Below the pieces are notes generated by a model that had not been told where the DNA came from, did not search any database, and saw nothing but the letters and a program-made list of their open reading frames with translations. From contig NZ_JAWMTI010000002.1 of the NCBI RefSeq assembly GCF_036959255.1, positions 1-64,000 on the forward strand: a DNA stretch of 64,000 nucleotides, given 5' to 3'. The DNA is from Olivibacter sp036959255. Its GTDB lineage: Bacteria > Bacteroidota > Bacteroidia > Sphingobacteriales > Sphingobacteriaceae. Shown here piece after piece: positions 55,482 through 64,000 of this stretch. Numbering within the stretch: position 1 is the stretch's first letter; every line of letters starts with the position of its first letter. Made by a program: the position numbers and the translations under genes.

Positions 55482-55589
55482 ATCTGAGCAGTACATTTAC
55501 GACCGAACACCGCACCTTGTTTTATGTATTGATAAATTTGGATTAGCCGATTAGTTAGCAAATCAATCAAACAACCAATCAGTAGGATT

Positions 55590-56762
55590 ATGTCGATGCC
55601 TATTTATTCAGTAGAAACAATCAGTAACACCTCCATCGTTTATACTGCACGCGTTAAAAGGACGACGCAGATAATCTATCTCGGCATTTTACTACTATTT
55701 ATGTTGGCATTTGCCTCGCTACCTTTGGTAAAAATAAACATAAGTGTTAAAGGCAGTGGTCTATTACAATCTTCAATAGAAAAAACGGACATCAGCATTC
55801 CGGTTAACGGAAGATTGGTCTATTTTAACTTAAAAGATAATCAAAAAACAACTTTAGGAGACACGTTGCTAATCATTGACGGCAGTTCGTCTAACAAACA
55901 AGATCTTTTGGTAAAAGGAAGGCAACAAGAAATTGGATCATTTATTAAAGACCTTCACGTCTTGATAAGACAGGCTAACAATGAGGATTTCAGTCCACCA
56001 AATCTTCAATCCGGTCAATATCTTGCCATCTGGCAACAATATATACAAGAAATTGATAATGCCCGGATTGCTAAGGATCAAGCAGAAAATACATTCAACC
56101 GATACAGTAAATTGTACAAAAAGAAAATGCTCTCTTCAGCTGAATATGACAAGTATGATTTTGAGTATAAGCAGGCATCCTCAGCTTTAGTGATGGTTTC
56201 AAGAAAGTACAAGGCACAATGGCAAACGGAGGTTAATCAATTGCAAAACGAGTTAAGACAGTTAGTAAGTCAGCAAATTGACATCAATGAGCAAAAGAAA
56301 CAATTTGTCGTAACAGCTCCTATCGACGGTTCTATACAAAACTTAGCGGGTCTGCAAAAGGGAACCTATGTTTTTGCCAATCAGAAAGTAGCTGAGATTT
56401 CCCCCGATACTACGTTATTGGCTTTTTGTTATATAAACCCTTCCGACATTGGTTTGATCAAGAAGGAGCAGGAAGTACGTTTCCAAATAGATGCATTTAA
56501 CTATAATCAATGGGGCCTACTAACTGGTCGCGTTATCGATATTTCAGACGATATCGTCATGTTAAATGACAAGCAACCTGTTTTTAAAGTCCGCTGTGTA
56601 TTAAACAAAGACCATCTTATTTTAAAAAATGGGTATAAAGGCTATGTCAAAAAAGGCATGAGTTTTACCGCTAGATTTTCTGTCACAGAAAGGACTTTGT
56701 TTCAATTGCTATATGACAAGGTAGACAATTGGTTAAATCCGAATATCAAAGGAGCGTCATAG
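55590..56762 (+). CDS. HlyD-family secretion protein (peptide exporter adaptor)
   Basis: A 390-residue adaptor with one N-terminal membrane helix (residues about 25-47), a long coiled coil and a C-terminal beta-barrel with APIDGSIQNLAGLQKGTYVFANQ. It pairs with the peptidase-containing ABC transporter 48 bases downstream to carry peptides across both membranes, the usual plan for Gram-negative double-glycine peptide export. No dedicated TolC is in this locus. Confidence 0.87.
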   Translation: MSMPIYSVETISNTSIVYTARVKRTTQIIYLGILLLFMLAFASLPLVKINISVKGSGLLQSSIEKTDISIPVNGRLVYFNLKDNQKTTLGDTLLIIDGSSSNKQDLLVKGRQQEIGSFIKDLHVLIRQANNEDFSPPNLQSGQYLAIWQQYIQEIDNARIAKDQAENTFNRYSKLYKKKMLSSAEYDKYDFEYKQASSALVMVSRKYKAQWQTEVNQLQNELRQLVSQQIDINEQKKQFVVTAPIDGSIQNLAGLQKGTYVFANQKVAEISPDTTLLAFCYINPSDIGLIKKEQEVRFQIDAFNYNQWGLLTGRVIDISDDIVMLNDKQPVFKVRCVLNKDHLILKNGYKGYVKKGMSFTARFSVTERTLFQLLYDKVDNWLNPNIKGAS

Positions 56763-56809
56763 CACTCCGGTGATAGGTATATGATTAAACAAATCAGAAA
56801 CGCAAGCTT

Positions 56810-58975
56810 ATGAGCAAGAGAGTAAAACAACGTGATATAACTGACTGTGGCGCAGCTTGTATTGCATCGGTAGCTGCTCACTATAAATTGGCCGTCTCCG
56901 TAGCCAATGTAAGACAAATGGCCGGGACGGATAAAAAAGGAACCACCGTGCTCGGTATCTTGGAAGCTGCCCAATCATTAGGTTTCGAAGCAAAGGGAGT
57001 TAGAGGGCCGTTTGAAAGCCTTTTTAAAATTCCTAAACCGGCTATTGCACATATTGTAGTAGAGGGTGTACTGCAACATTATGTCGTAATATATAAAGTA
57101 ACCAAACATTGGATTGAAATTATGGATCCGCTGGATGGCCAACTTCATAAGAAGTCGCACGAAGCGTTTAAAAAAATATGGACCGGCGCGCTTGTTTTAT
57201 TAATCCCTTCTGAATCTTTTGAAAAAGGCAGAAAAACAACAAGTGCTTCCAGTCGCTTTTGGGATTTGATTAAACCTCAAACCGGTACCTTGATACAAAT
57301 TTTGGTTGGAGCAATTGTCTATACGATTTTGGGCTTGTCCACAGCTATTTTTGTACAAAAGATCGTAGATTTCGTTTTGGTTGACCGGAATACCAATCTG
57401 TTAAACTTAATGAGTACAATGATGTTGGTTGTACTTGGATTCCAACTATTTATTGGTGCCACGAAGACAGTTTTCACCTTAAAAATGGGCCAGATTATCG
57501 ATGCTCAACTTATACTGGGATACTATAAACATCTGTTAACCTTGCCTCAGAAATTCTTTGATACCATGCGTGTCGGCGAGGTTATATCGAGAATTAATGA
57601 TGCCGTGAAAATCAGGGTATTTTTAAATGAAGTTAGTATTAACTTTTTGGTAAATATCTTTATTGTAACTTTTTCTTTTTTGATGATGTTCACTTATTAC
57701 TGGAAGTTAGGTTTGCTTATGCTAACCGTAATCCCATTGTATTTGGCGGTCTATTTCATCAGTAATAAATTGAATAAAAAGGCACAGAGGACTTTAATGG
57801 AGGATTCTGCAGAACTTGAATCTCAACTTGTTGAAAGCCTAAATGCAGTTCGGACCATTAAGCAATTTGGTGCTGAAAATTATGCGAATGAAAAAACCGA
57901 AACGCGTTTCGTAAAACTATTGAAAACAGGGTACCGCTCTAATTTAAACGGGGTTTTTTCGAATACTTCTTCTGAACTCATTTCAAGACTGATTACCATT
58001 GTCCTCTTATGGATCGGAGCTACCTATGTTTTGAGCAATCAAATCACACCAGGTGAACTACTTTCCTTTTATGCACTTATCGGTTATTTCACAGGCCCGG
58101 TTACCTCACTGATTACGATGAACAAAACAGTTCAAGATGCTATGATTGCTACTGATCGTCTTTTTGAGATCCTAGATTTGGAGCGAGAAAAAGACAATAG
58201 TGATCTTGAACTGACACAGGAAAATATAGGTGACATACAGATTAAGGACGTATCCTTTAGGTATGGAACACGCGACAATGTATTTGATGAGTTGACATTA
58301 ACAATTCCGAAAGCAAAGTTTACAGCCATCGTTGGTGAGAGTGGATCTGGTAAATCGACACTCATTTCAATCTTACAAAACCTGTATCCGGTACAGAATG
58401 GTACGATTACCATTGGTAAGTACGACTTGAAGCATATTAAAAACACCTCGCTTCGCCAAACCATATCGGTTGTACCTCAACATATCGATTTATTTTCGGG
58501 CAATGTCGTAAGCAATATTGCTTTGGGTGATTATACCCCTGATATGCAACGAATCATCGATATCACTACGCAGCTGGGAATTATAGATTTTATCGAATCA
58601 TTGCCGCAAGGCTTTTATACCTCCATTGGCGAAAATGGCTTGTCACTTTCCGGCGGTCAACGCCAACGGATTGCTATTGCTAGAGCGTTGTATCGAAATC
58701 CAGCGATTTTGATCCTCGATGAAGCGACCTCCTCTCTGGACTCAGCTTCTGAGAAATTCGTGCTGAACACAATTGAACACCTAAAAAAGGAAAATAAAAC
58801 CATCATTGTTATAGCGCATCGCTTGAGCACCCTTTACAGTGCTGATAAAATCATCGTTTTGGATAAAGGTAAAGTTATTGAACAAGGGACACATCAAGAA
58901 CTTCTATTAAGTACAGATTCGCTTTATTCCCATTTATGGAAAATGCAGTCGCAACAATTGATTCTTAAAAACTAA
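56810..58975 (+). CDS. Peptidase-containing ABC transporter (C39 / PCAT)
   Basis: A 721-residue transporter. Residues 1-140 are a C39 peptidase with Cys 13 (TDCGAAC), His 90 (LQHYVV) and Asp 106 (MDPLDG). A six-helix membrane domain follows, then an ATPase with Walker A GESGSGKST (residues 509-517), signature LSGGQRQRIAIARAL and Walker B ILILDEATSSLD. It cuts leader peptides after the double glycine and exports the core. The four leader peptides upstream are its evident substrates. Confidence 0.95.
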   Translation: MSKRVKQRDITDCGAACIASVAAHYKLAVSVANVRQMAGTDKKGTTVLGILEAAQSLGFEAKGVRGPFESLFKIPKPAIAHIVVEGVLQHYVVIYKVTKHWIEIMDPLDGQLHKKSHEAFKKIWTGALVLLIPSESFEKGRKTTSASSRFWDLIKPQTGTLIQILVGAIVYTILGLSTAIFVQKIVDFVLVDRNTNLLNLMSTMMLVVLGFQLFIGATKTVFTLKMGQIIDAQLILGYYKHLLTLPQKFFDTMRVGEVISRINDAVKIRVFLNEVSINFLVNIFIVTFSFLMMFTYYWKLGLLMLTVIPLYLAVYFISNKLNKKAQRTLMEDSAELESQLVESLNAVRTIKQFGAENYANEKTETRFVKLLKTGYRSNLNGVFSNTSSELISRLITIVLLWIGATYVLSNQITPGELLSFYALIGYFTGPVTSLITMNKTVQDAMIATDRLFEILDLEREKDNSDLELTQENIGDIQIKDVSFRYGTRDNVFDELTLTIPKAKFTAIVGESGSGKSTLISILQNLYPVQNGTITIGKYDLKHIKNTSLRQTISVVPQHIDLFSGNVVSNIALGDYTPDMQRIIDITTQLGIIDFIESLPQGFYTSIGENGLSLSGGQRQRIAIARALYRNPAILILDEATSSLDSASEKFVLNTIEHLKKENKTIIVIAHRLSTLYSADKIIVLDKGKVIEQGTHQELLLSTDSLYSHLWKMQSQQLILKN

Positions 58976-59002
58976 GGAAGCTCCACGATTATAAATCACC
59001 TA

Positions 59003-60178
59003 TTAAGTTACCAATACAGGATTTTCGGTCTTTTTTTTCCTCCTTTTCAGCATCGATCCCTTTAGTTTCATAAAAGGGAATTCAACAACACGATTTAAAA
59101 AAAGCGCAACGAGTGTAGCCATGACAGCGCAGATAAGAACGCGCCAATTACTATCAAGTGGTATAGCTAATTTATTCAAAGGGATTTGAAGCAGATGATT
59201 AACGAATTTATGACATAAATAAATACTATACGATAAAGTCGCTATTAAAGTGCTTAGGCGCCATCTAAACCGATACAAAAAACTTGTAGGTAAAATAGCG
59301 CTTAATACCATAAAACCGAAAGCAAAAGAAATCAGGGGAAACCCTAGAACGGTAGGCCAAAAATCAAGTCGATCGTCTTTTAAGAATAAATAAGCAGCAA
59401 AAAGCAATAATACCCCTAAAATAAATAATGTATTTGCGTACTTTTCTATACGCTTTATCAAAGCAGGAAAGAAATTGGCCAAGGCAGCAATTCCCACTCC
59501 TACTAATAAACCATCGAAACGGTTATAACTGGGATAATATACCCATTTATTATAAGCGATAAATCTACCCTCGGTTATATTATTAGCATAATACGGTTCT
59601 ACAAAATGTAACCAGTTTAGCGACCTCAATAAAATCCCCAACAAAAAAAACGTTAATAAAAGATAAAACCCCCTGGCTGGATGACGCGCATTCCAAAACA
59701 ACGTGATGCACAAAGGAAGTATCAAATAGAATTGCTCTTCAATGCATAAAGACCAAGCATGTGAAAAAGTACCTTCCGTTCCATAATCCAGATCGAAATT
59801 TTGAGTAAAAGTAAGGAATTGCCACAAAGGTGCGATTCCATCTCGTTCGCGTATCATTGGGAACAGAAAATATAACGATACAACAAAGAAATAAACAGGT
59901 AAAATCCGAAAACTTCTACTGATGTAGAATTCCCGAAAATCAATAGCTCCAAAAGATAGTACTTGACGGATCAGCTGATTACCAATTAAAAATCCACTTA
60001 AAACAAAAAACAGATCAACCCCTGTCCAACCAAAACCTCCAATCATATTTACCCATTCCGGTCTGACGTAGGCTCTGTAATGACAAAGAAAAACCAAAAT
60101 AATAGCGAGTGCTCGTAGATGATCAAGCCCCGCCAAACGCCGATTTTCAGCATCTATTAATTTCTTCCAATAAATCAT
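59003..60178 (-). CDS. Acyltransferase family 3 membrane protein
   Basis: A 391-residue integral membrane acyltransferase of the OafA/YrhL type, with LDHLRALAIILVFLCHYRAY at the start (catalytic His region), about ten helices and a basic C-terminal tail. It adds acyl groups to surface sugars or peptidoglycan. It converges with the peptide exporter, with a gap of only 27 bases, but nothing links it to the peptides; it could be a target-surface modifier or unrelated. Confidence 0.85.
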   Translation of the reverse strand: MIYWKKLIDAENRRLAGLDHLRALAIILVFLCHYRAYVRPEWVNMIGGFGWTGVDLFFVLSGFLIGNQLIRQVLSFGAIDFREFYISRSFRILPVYFFVVSLYFLFPMIRERDGIAPLWQFLTFTQNFDLDYGTEGTFSHAWSLCIEEQFYLILPLCITLFWNARHPARGFYLLLTFFLLGILLRSLNWLHFVEPYYANNITEGRFIAYNKWVYYPSYNRFDGLLVGVGIAALANFFPALIKRIEKYANTLFILGVLLLFAAYLFLKDDRLDFWPTVLGFPLISFAFGFMVLSAILPTSFLYRFRWRLSTLIATLSYSIYLCHKFVNHLLQIPLNKLAIPLDSNWRVLICAVMATLVALFLNRVVEFPFMKLKGSMLKRRKKKTENPVLVT

Positions 60179-60360
60179 CGATGTTATTTATTATCAGTCA
60201 GTCAACTGCAATATAGAACTATTTGCTCATCGATCAAAAACTTTCACCGTCAAATATATTTTCCATATGTCATTTGTATAAATTCTTGCCGGTCTTTTAA
60301 ACAGAATCTATATATTAGCCTTTAGAGACTTGGCTTGAATACCCATTTTATTTTAAAAGG

Positions 60361-61200
60361 ATGGATGAGACTTCTATTTCATTGGTACTATCTAGCGGCG
60401 GAGCACGTGGAATTGCCCAAATTGGTGCAATTGAAGTATTAGAAAAACATGGGTTTGCTATAAAATCAATTGCAGGTTCCTCTATTGGCAGTCTTATTGG
60501 TGGCCTATATGCAATGGGTAAATTAGATGATTTCACCTCGTGGCTAAAAACACTGAAACGACGCGATGTCTTTAATTTAATGGATTTCACCTGGAGTAGT
60601 TCAGGTGTAATGAAAGGAGAACGCGTTTTTAATAAGATTAAGAGTTTTATTCCGGATATGCTGATCGAAGAAATGCCCATACCATTCGTTGCCGTATCAA
60701 CTGACATTCTTCATCAGAAAGAAATAAGCTTTAAGCAAGGAAGTTTTTTTGACGCTGTGAGAGCCTCCATCGCTATACCAGGTGTCTTTACACCCGTTAA
60801 TCATCTAGACAATATCCTCGTAGATGGAGGTTTGATAAACCCACTACCACTTAACCATCTTCCAAACCGGAAAAACGAGCTTGTGGTGGCCATAAACGTA
60901 AACGCTCCGGAAGAAGCAAATCTTTCGTTGGCCGGGGTAAATGGCAAGTATGGTGGTTATCTTACGATTACACAAAAAGCAATTCTTACGATGCTTGGGA
61001 AAATCACGGAATTATCGATTAACTTGTATAAGCCTGATATGGTTGTCCACATACCCAGAAATGTAGTTGGTGTTTGGGATTATCATAAAGCAGATTATCT
61101 TATTGAAATCGGTCGGGAAAGGACGTCCATGGCTTTACAGAATTTTCACCGAGTAAGCAGTGAGCGTGTGCAGGAAAAATCATTCAAACATACTAAATAA
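60361..61200 (+). CDS. Patatin-like phospholipase
   Basis: A 279-residue cytoplasmic lipase of the RssA/NTE type: oxyanion motif SSGGARG (residues 11-17), nucleophile GSSIG (Ser about 41), and DGG (the catalytic Asp) near residue 157. These hydrolyse lipid esters. The DinB gene follows by 3 bases, so they are co-transcribed. The substrate is unknown. Confidence 0.9.
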   Translation: MDETSISLVLSSGGARGIAQIGAIEVLEKHGFAIKSIAGSSIGSLIGGLYAMGKLDDFTSWLKTLKRRDVFNLMDFTWSSSGVMKGERVFNKIKSFIPDMLIEEMPIPFVAVSTDILHQKEISFKQGSFFDAVRASIAIPGVFTPVNHLDNILVDGGLINPLPLNHLPNRKNELVVAINVNAPEEANLSLAGVNGKYGGYLTITQKAILTMLGKITELSINLYKPDMVVHIPRNVVGVWDYHKADYLIEIGRERTSMALQNFHRVSSERVQEKSFKHTK

Positions 61201-61203
61201 CAG

Positions 61204-61722
61204 ATGGAATCAGTTGCAGAAGTCTGGATGCGCGGTCCAATTACTGGTGTTCCCGCACTGTTGCAGCCTGTAGCACATGCCCTGCTGCAAGTAAAAGAAG
61301 AACTATCTAGTTTACTTGCCAACTTTCCCAAAGCTTTTCTTTGGGAAAGACCTGCTAACCTAGCCTCTGTCGCCTTCCATCTACAACACATCGTCGGCGT
61401 AATAGATCGTATGTTTACATATGCCAAGCAACAGCCTTTATCAGATAAACAGTTTCTTTATCTCCGAAATGAAGGAACTCAAAACGATTCAATTGATATT
61501 GAAATACTATTAAAACAGCTCGACAATTGCATTACAACAGCTATACTAGAACTAAAAAAAATAGATACAGCAACACTGGCAGAACAAAGAAGCATTGGGA
61601 GAAAAAAAATCCCGACTACCCTCATAGGTCTACTTTTTCATGCTGCTGAACATGCACAACGTCACACAGGACAGACCTTGGTAACGGCTAAAATTATTCT
61701 TGACAAGGCAAGCAATACCTAG
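61204..61722 (+). CDS. DinB-family protein
   Basis: A 172-residue four-helix-bundle protein with the DinB-like pattern: FHLQHIVGVIDRMFTY in the first half and LLFHAAEHAQRHTGQ near the C-terminus, whose histidines could bind a metal. It follows the patatin gene by 3 bases. The family is thiol-transferase-like, but the substrate is unknown. Confidence 0.78.
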   Translation: MESVAEVWMRGPITGVPALLQPVAHALLQVKEELSSLLANFPKAFLWERPANLASVAFHLQHIVGVIDRMFTYAKQQPLSDKQFLYLRNEGTQNDSIDIEILLKQLDNCITTAILELKKIDTATLAEQRSIGRKKIPTTLIGLLFHAAEHAQRHTGQTLVTAKIILDKASNT

Positions 61723-61924
61723 GCCACGATAAGTACGGTTGACGAAAAACAAAATAAAAATCGTATCTTTCATACCTTAGGCTTCCTAAGAACACATTTC
61801 TTTTCTTTACTGTGCAATCATCTCCGAAACGATCTTATCTGCACAACCTTATCCGATTCATATTTTAAATATAGCTCATAGAGGCTAACAATGTAATTAT
61901 ATATAGACATTATAAATACCATAC

Positions 61925-62494
61925 ATGGCGACATCCATCTATCATAAAACTAATTTTTTTGTCGTGACCGGTGGACCCGGTTCCGGTAAAACATCTTTAT
62001 TACAAGAACTACATAGCGAAGGAATTTCAACCATAATGGAATCCGGCAGGCATGTAATCCAAGAGCAAGTCAAGAAGAACGGCGATGCCTTACCTTGGAA
62101 GAATAAATCGGCATTTGCCCAACAGATGTTGGAAATAGATATAAAAAACTTTCGACAAAACATCTTGGTAAATACGCCTCTTATTTTTGATCGTGGTATT
62201 CCAGACGTCCTTGGCTATGTCAAACTGTGTAAGATGCGTACTTTTTCCGATCTAGAAGAAAGTGTAAAACGCTTTCGATATAATCCGGTTGTCTTTATTC
62301 TTCCACCTTGGCAAGCGATCTACCAACAGGATACCGAGCGAAAACAAGATTTTTCATTAGCGGTCGATACCCATCGTATGATGCAGCATACTTATACATT
62401 ATGCGGTTACCAACTAATCAATGTCCCGAAGCTTAGCGTCAAAAGTCGAGCAGATATGCTACTCCAAAAGATAAAAGAATTACAGAACGCGTAA
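61925..62494 (+). CDS. P-loop ATPase (AAA_28-like)
   Basis: A 189-residue NTP-binding protein with Walker A GGPGSGKTS near residue 17, Walker-B-like LIFDRGIPD and FILPPW segments. It resembles the AAA_28 group of small kinase-like NTPases of unknown substrate. It is transcribed alone. Confidence 0.8.
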   Translation: MATSIYHKTNFFVVTGGPGSGKTSLLQELHSEGISTIMESGRHVIQEQVKKNGDALPWKNKSAFAQQMLEIDIKNFRQNILVNTPLIFDRGIPDVLGYVKLCKMRTFSDLEESVKRFRYNPVVFILPPWQAIYQQDTERKQDFSLAVDTHRMMQHTYTLCGYQLINVPKLSVKSRADMLLQKIKELQNA

Positions 62495-62523
62495 AAAATC
62501 GTGAGAATACAGTTTAGTACTGA

Positions 62524-62592
62524 TAAAAAAGAAAAGTCCTTAACCGGGGAGATTAAGGACTTTCATTAACCAATTATAAACCTAAATTATGA
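62524..62592 (-). ncRNA. Small RNA candidate, copy 2
   Basis: On the minus strand the same 26-nt 5' segment is followed by a perfect 11-bp stem (62533-62543 with 62553-62563), the identical loop UCUCCCCGG and a T-tract. Against copy 1 the stem shows two paired base changes (T-A to C-G and C-G to T-A), so structure rather than sequence is kept. It lies between the ATPase and the YbjQ-like gene. It could be a free sRNA or the 3' end of another transcript. Confidence 0.62.
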
Positions 62593-62597
62593 TGATA

Positions 62598-62605
62598 CAA
62601 AGATA
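62598..62605 (-). promoter_or_regulatory. -7 promoter box of small RNA copy 2
   Basis: TATCTTTG, with a TTTG about 20 bases further upstream as a plausible -33 box. Both spacing and boxes fit the Bacteroidota promoter. Confidence 0.6.
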
Positions 62606-62669
62606 AAGACTAACAATCGTGCTGACAAAAACCAGCAAGACTTTAACAAAATTTTAACACTTTGTTTTC

Positions 62670-62990
62670 CTATTCCAGTACAACAGCTGTCCCACTTGCC
62701 GTAACCATCAGCATACTACCACCACTCCCCACCGTTTCGTAGTCTAGGTCTACACCTACTACTGCATTTGCACCGATAGATGCGGCATATTGCTGCATTT
62801 CAAAAACAGCCGTATCCTTTGCTTCCCTTAAGACCTTCTCATAAGAATTTGATCTACCTCCTACGATATCCCGTATTCCGGCGAAGATATCCCTAAAAAA
62901 GTTTGCACCGATGATTGTTTCACCGCTCACCAAACCGATATATTTTACTATCTTTTTACCTTCTACATTAGGAGTTGTTGTTATTAGCAT
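62670..62990 (-). CDS. YbjQ/UPF0145 heavy-metal-binding-domain-like protein
   Basis: A 106-residue protein of the UPF0145 (YbjQ) family, with LVSGETIIGANFFRDIFAGIRDIVGGRS and the C-terminal AIGANAVVGVDLDYETVG. A possible metal-binding fold is described for the family, but the function is not established. Normal length; transcribed alone. Confidence 0.9.
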   Translation of the reverse strand: MLITTTPNVEGKKIVKYIGLVSGETIIGANFFRDIFAGIRDIVGGRSNSYEKVLREAKDTAVFEMQQYAASIGANAVVGVDLDYETVGSGGSMLMVTASGTAVVLE

Positions 62991-63032
62991 GATTTTTTTC
63001 TCCTTTAGACAAATTACACCTCATATTGTTAC

Positions 63033-63062
63033 AAAAAAAGGAGCCCAAACGAAGCTCCCTTT
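63033..63062 (-). terminator. Terminator of the coiled-coil gene
   Basis: Minus strand: GGGAGC and GGCTCC pair over an 8-base loop, followed by seven T. Confidence 0.75.
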
Positions 63063-63080
63063 TCGGCTATTTCTAATAAG

Positions 63081-63698
63081 CTATGCTTTTTTGATATCTT
63101 CCAGTTTTCGGCTGTAGTAAGCCGCATTTTCCGTGTTACTTTCCGTACTTTCCTTTAGCATCTTTCCTGCTTCTTCTAATTTATTCTCTAGATTTTGCAA
63201 TTCAGGTGTTTCATTTTCGTCCAAATATTTTTTATACTTGGCTTTCAATGATTTGCATTCGCGCATATGATTATTCAATTCTTTTTGCATGCTCGTCGCT
63301 AAGGCTTTTTGTTCTTTCAGCTCATCGGTTGCCCTGCTTTTGTGTTTACGTGCATATTCCTTTTTAAGACGTTGTACAGATTCATCTACTTTTACTTGAT
63401 TGTTGTCCTTATTTGCATTTGAATCTTCCAATAATAAATGGTGGAAATACTCAAAATCTTTATCAATATCTTTGTGATTTCCTTTGGAATTTTTAATGGC
63501 TTCTTGTGCCATCTTAAACTGCTTTTCCAAGACTTCCAAATTATAAAGTTGTACTTTAATCTTCTGCTTCAATTCCGCAACTTCACGCTCGTTCTTCTCG
63601 ACTTTACTTTTGCTGGATCCATCACTTAAAACAATGGTATTGGCCTGTGCGCTCAATACAGATGTACTCAATAGCGCAATAATTAATAACATTTTCAT
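63081..63698 (-). CDS. Secreted coiled-coil protein, function unknown
   Basis: A 205-residue protein with a signal peptide cut after AQA (about residue 19). Most of the rest is charged, heptad-rich helix with long runs of Lys, Glu and Gln, so a coiled coil of about 150 residues is likely. No domain is recognised. It ends in a terminator and is transcribed alone. Confidence 0.65.
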   Translation of the reverse strand: MKMLLIIALLSTSVLSAQANTIVLSDGSSKSKVEKNEREVAELKQKIKVQLYNLEVLEKQFKMAQEAIKNSKGNHKDIDKDFEYFHHLLLEDSNANKDNNQVKVDESVQRLKKEYARKHKSRATDELKEQKALATSMQKELNNHMRECKSLKAKYKKYLDENETPELQNLENKLEEAGKMLKESTESNTENAAYYSRKLEDIKKA

Positions 63699-63824
63699 TT
63701 TACGATTTTTTAGTTTTTCGCGTTCGCTTATGAACGGTTGTTACTCCTTTTTTCCTAATTGTAAATTTTCCTGCCGGCCGAGCATTATAAGCGTTTTAAT
63801 AATCTTTATCACCTCACTAAGCTG

Positions 63825-64000
63825 TTACGCTCTTTGTATATAAGACGCTACCTTGCTTGAAACGTTGCAAGCATAGCCACGATTTTTGTTGTCTTTTCTA
63901 CCAACAGGACGTTTTTCTCTACAAACAGGCAATGCTTCTCTTCTTATTTTTCTTCCATCAACAACAATTTTAGATAAAAGGACAAACTGAGTAGGTATAG
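63825..64000 (-). CDS. C-terminal 57 residues of an unknown basic protein, cut by the window end
   Basis: An open frame runs from the window edge to a TAA at 63825-63827. The visible sequence includes IVVDGRKIRREALPVCREKR and a second Cys further on, and is strongly basic. I do not recognise it. Length and composition suggest a real gene continuing to the right. Confidence 0.4.
   Translation of the reverse strand, partial: IPTQFVLLSKIVVDGRKIRREALPVCREKRPVGRKDNKNRGYACNVSSKVASYIQRA

Noticed and set aside
59003..60178. Acyltransferase as a peptide-modifying enzyme of the exporter locus
   Set aside because: It is on the opposite strand, and the family acts on surface sugars. Only its nearness suggests a link, so it is not claimed.

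Overview
The window reads as chromosomal DNA of a Bacteroidota member, most likely family Sphingobacteriaceae (Sphingobacterium, Olivibacter or Pedobacter relatives). Evidence: AT-rich sequence, few Shine-Dalgarno sites, many TAnnTTTG -7 boxes (the Bacteroidota promoter form), a GLPGLI-family protein beside a TonB-receptor-like protein, a Bacteroidota-type succinate dehydrogenase, and outer-membrane porin families typical of the phylum. I name no species.

Layout. 1-1.2 kb: end of a mobile/metal region (IS3-type transposase end, truncated copper ATPase, HMA chaperone) against the 3' end of a tRNA-Ser. 1.5-5.9 kb: assorted housekeeping genes. 6.0-16.8 kb: an MprF-like membrane-lipid gene, then an OmpR-type two-component system and a TolC/RND/adaptor efflux operon; both promoters carry the same 11-bp-spaced direct repeat. 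16.9-24.5 kb: arylamine N-acetyltransferase, a SufR-like regulator, and a one-strand operon of porin, DASS carboxylate carrier and sdhCAB. 24.7-30.0 kb: PAP2 phosphatase, a small-RNA candidate, OsmC, a GH36 alpha-galactosidase, and a DHFR-like/DinB pair preceded by an 84-bp tandem repeat. 30.2-38.0 kb: a second two-component system with a 10-bp-phased TTAACAG array in front of GLPGLI and receptor genes, then an M14 peptidase. 38.0-42.5 kb: LysR, FabF, HxlR, a porin-like protein and a DUF4349 lipoprotein. 42.5-49.6 kb: a TetR-controlled tripartite ABC-2 exporter like E. coli CecR-YbhGFSR plus a TolC. 49.7-53.0 kb: YdeI-like, ExbD, a cold-shock-domain fusion and an ATP-cone/nuclease protein. 53.3-60.2 kb: four tandem double-glycine peptide genes, a HlyD protein, a C39-peptidase ABC exporter and an acyltransferase. 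60.3-64.0 kb: patatin, DinB, P-loop ATPase, a second copy of the small-RNA candidate, a YbjQ-like protein, a coiled-coil protein and a truncated CDS.

Most notable is the peptide-export locus. Four about 613-bp units each carry the same promoter, leader RNA and double-glycine leader peptide, but different 39-42 residue cores whose net charge runs from about -4 to +1. The transporter and adaptor needed to process and export them follow directly. I see no immunity gene, so a bacteriocin, a signal or a new class of secreted amphipathic peptide all remain open. Second is a pair of small-RNA-like elements 37 kb apart with an identical 26-nt 5' part, an identical C-rich loop and compensatory changes in the stem.
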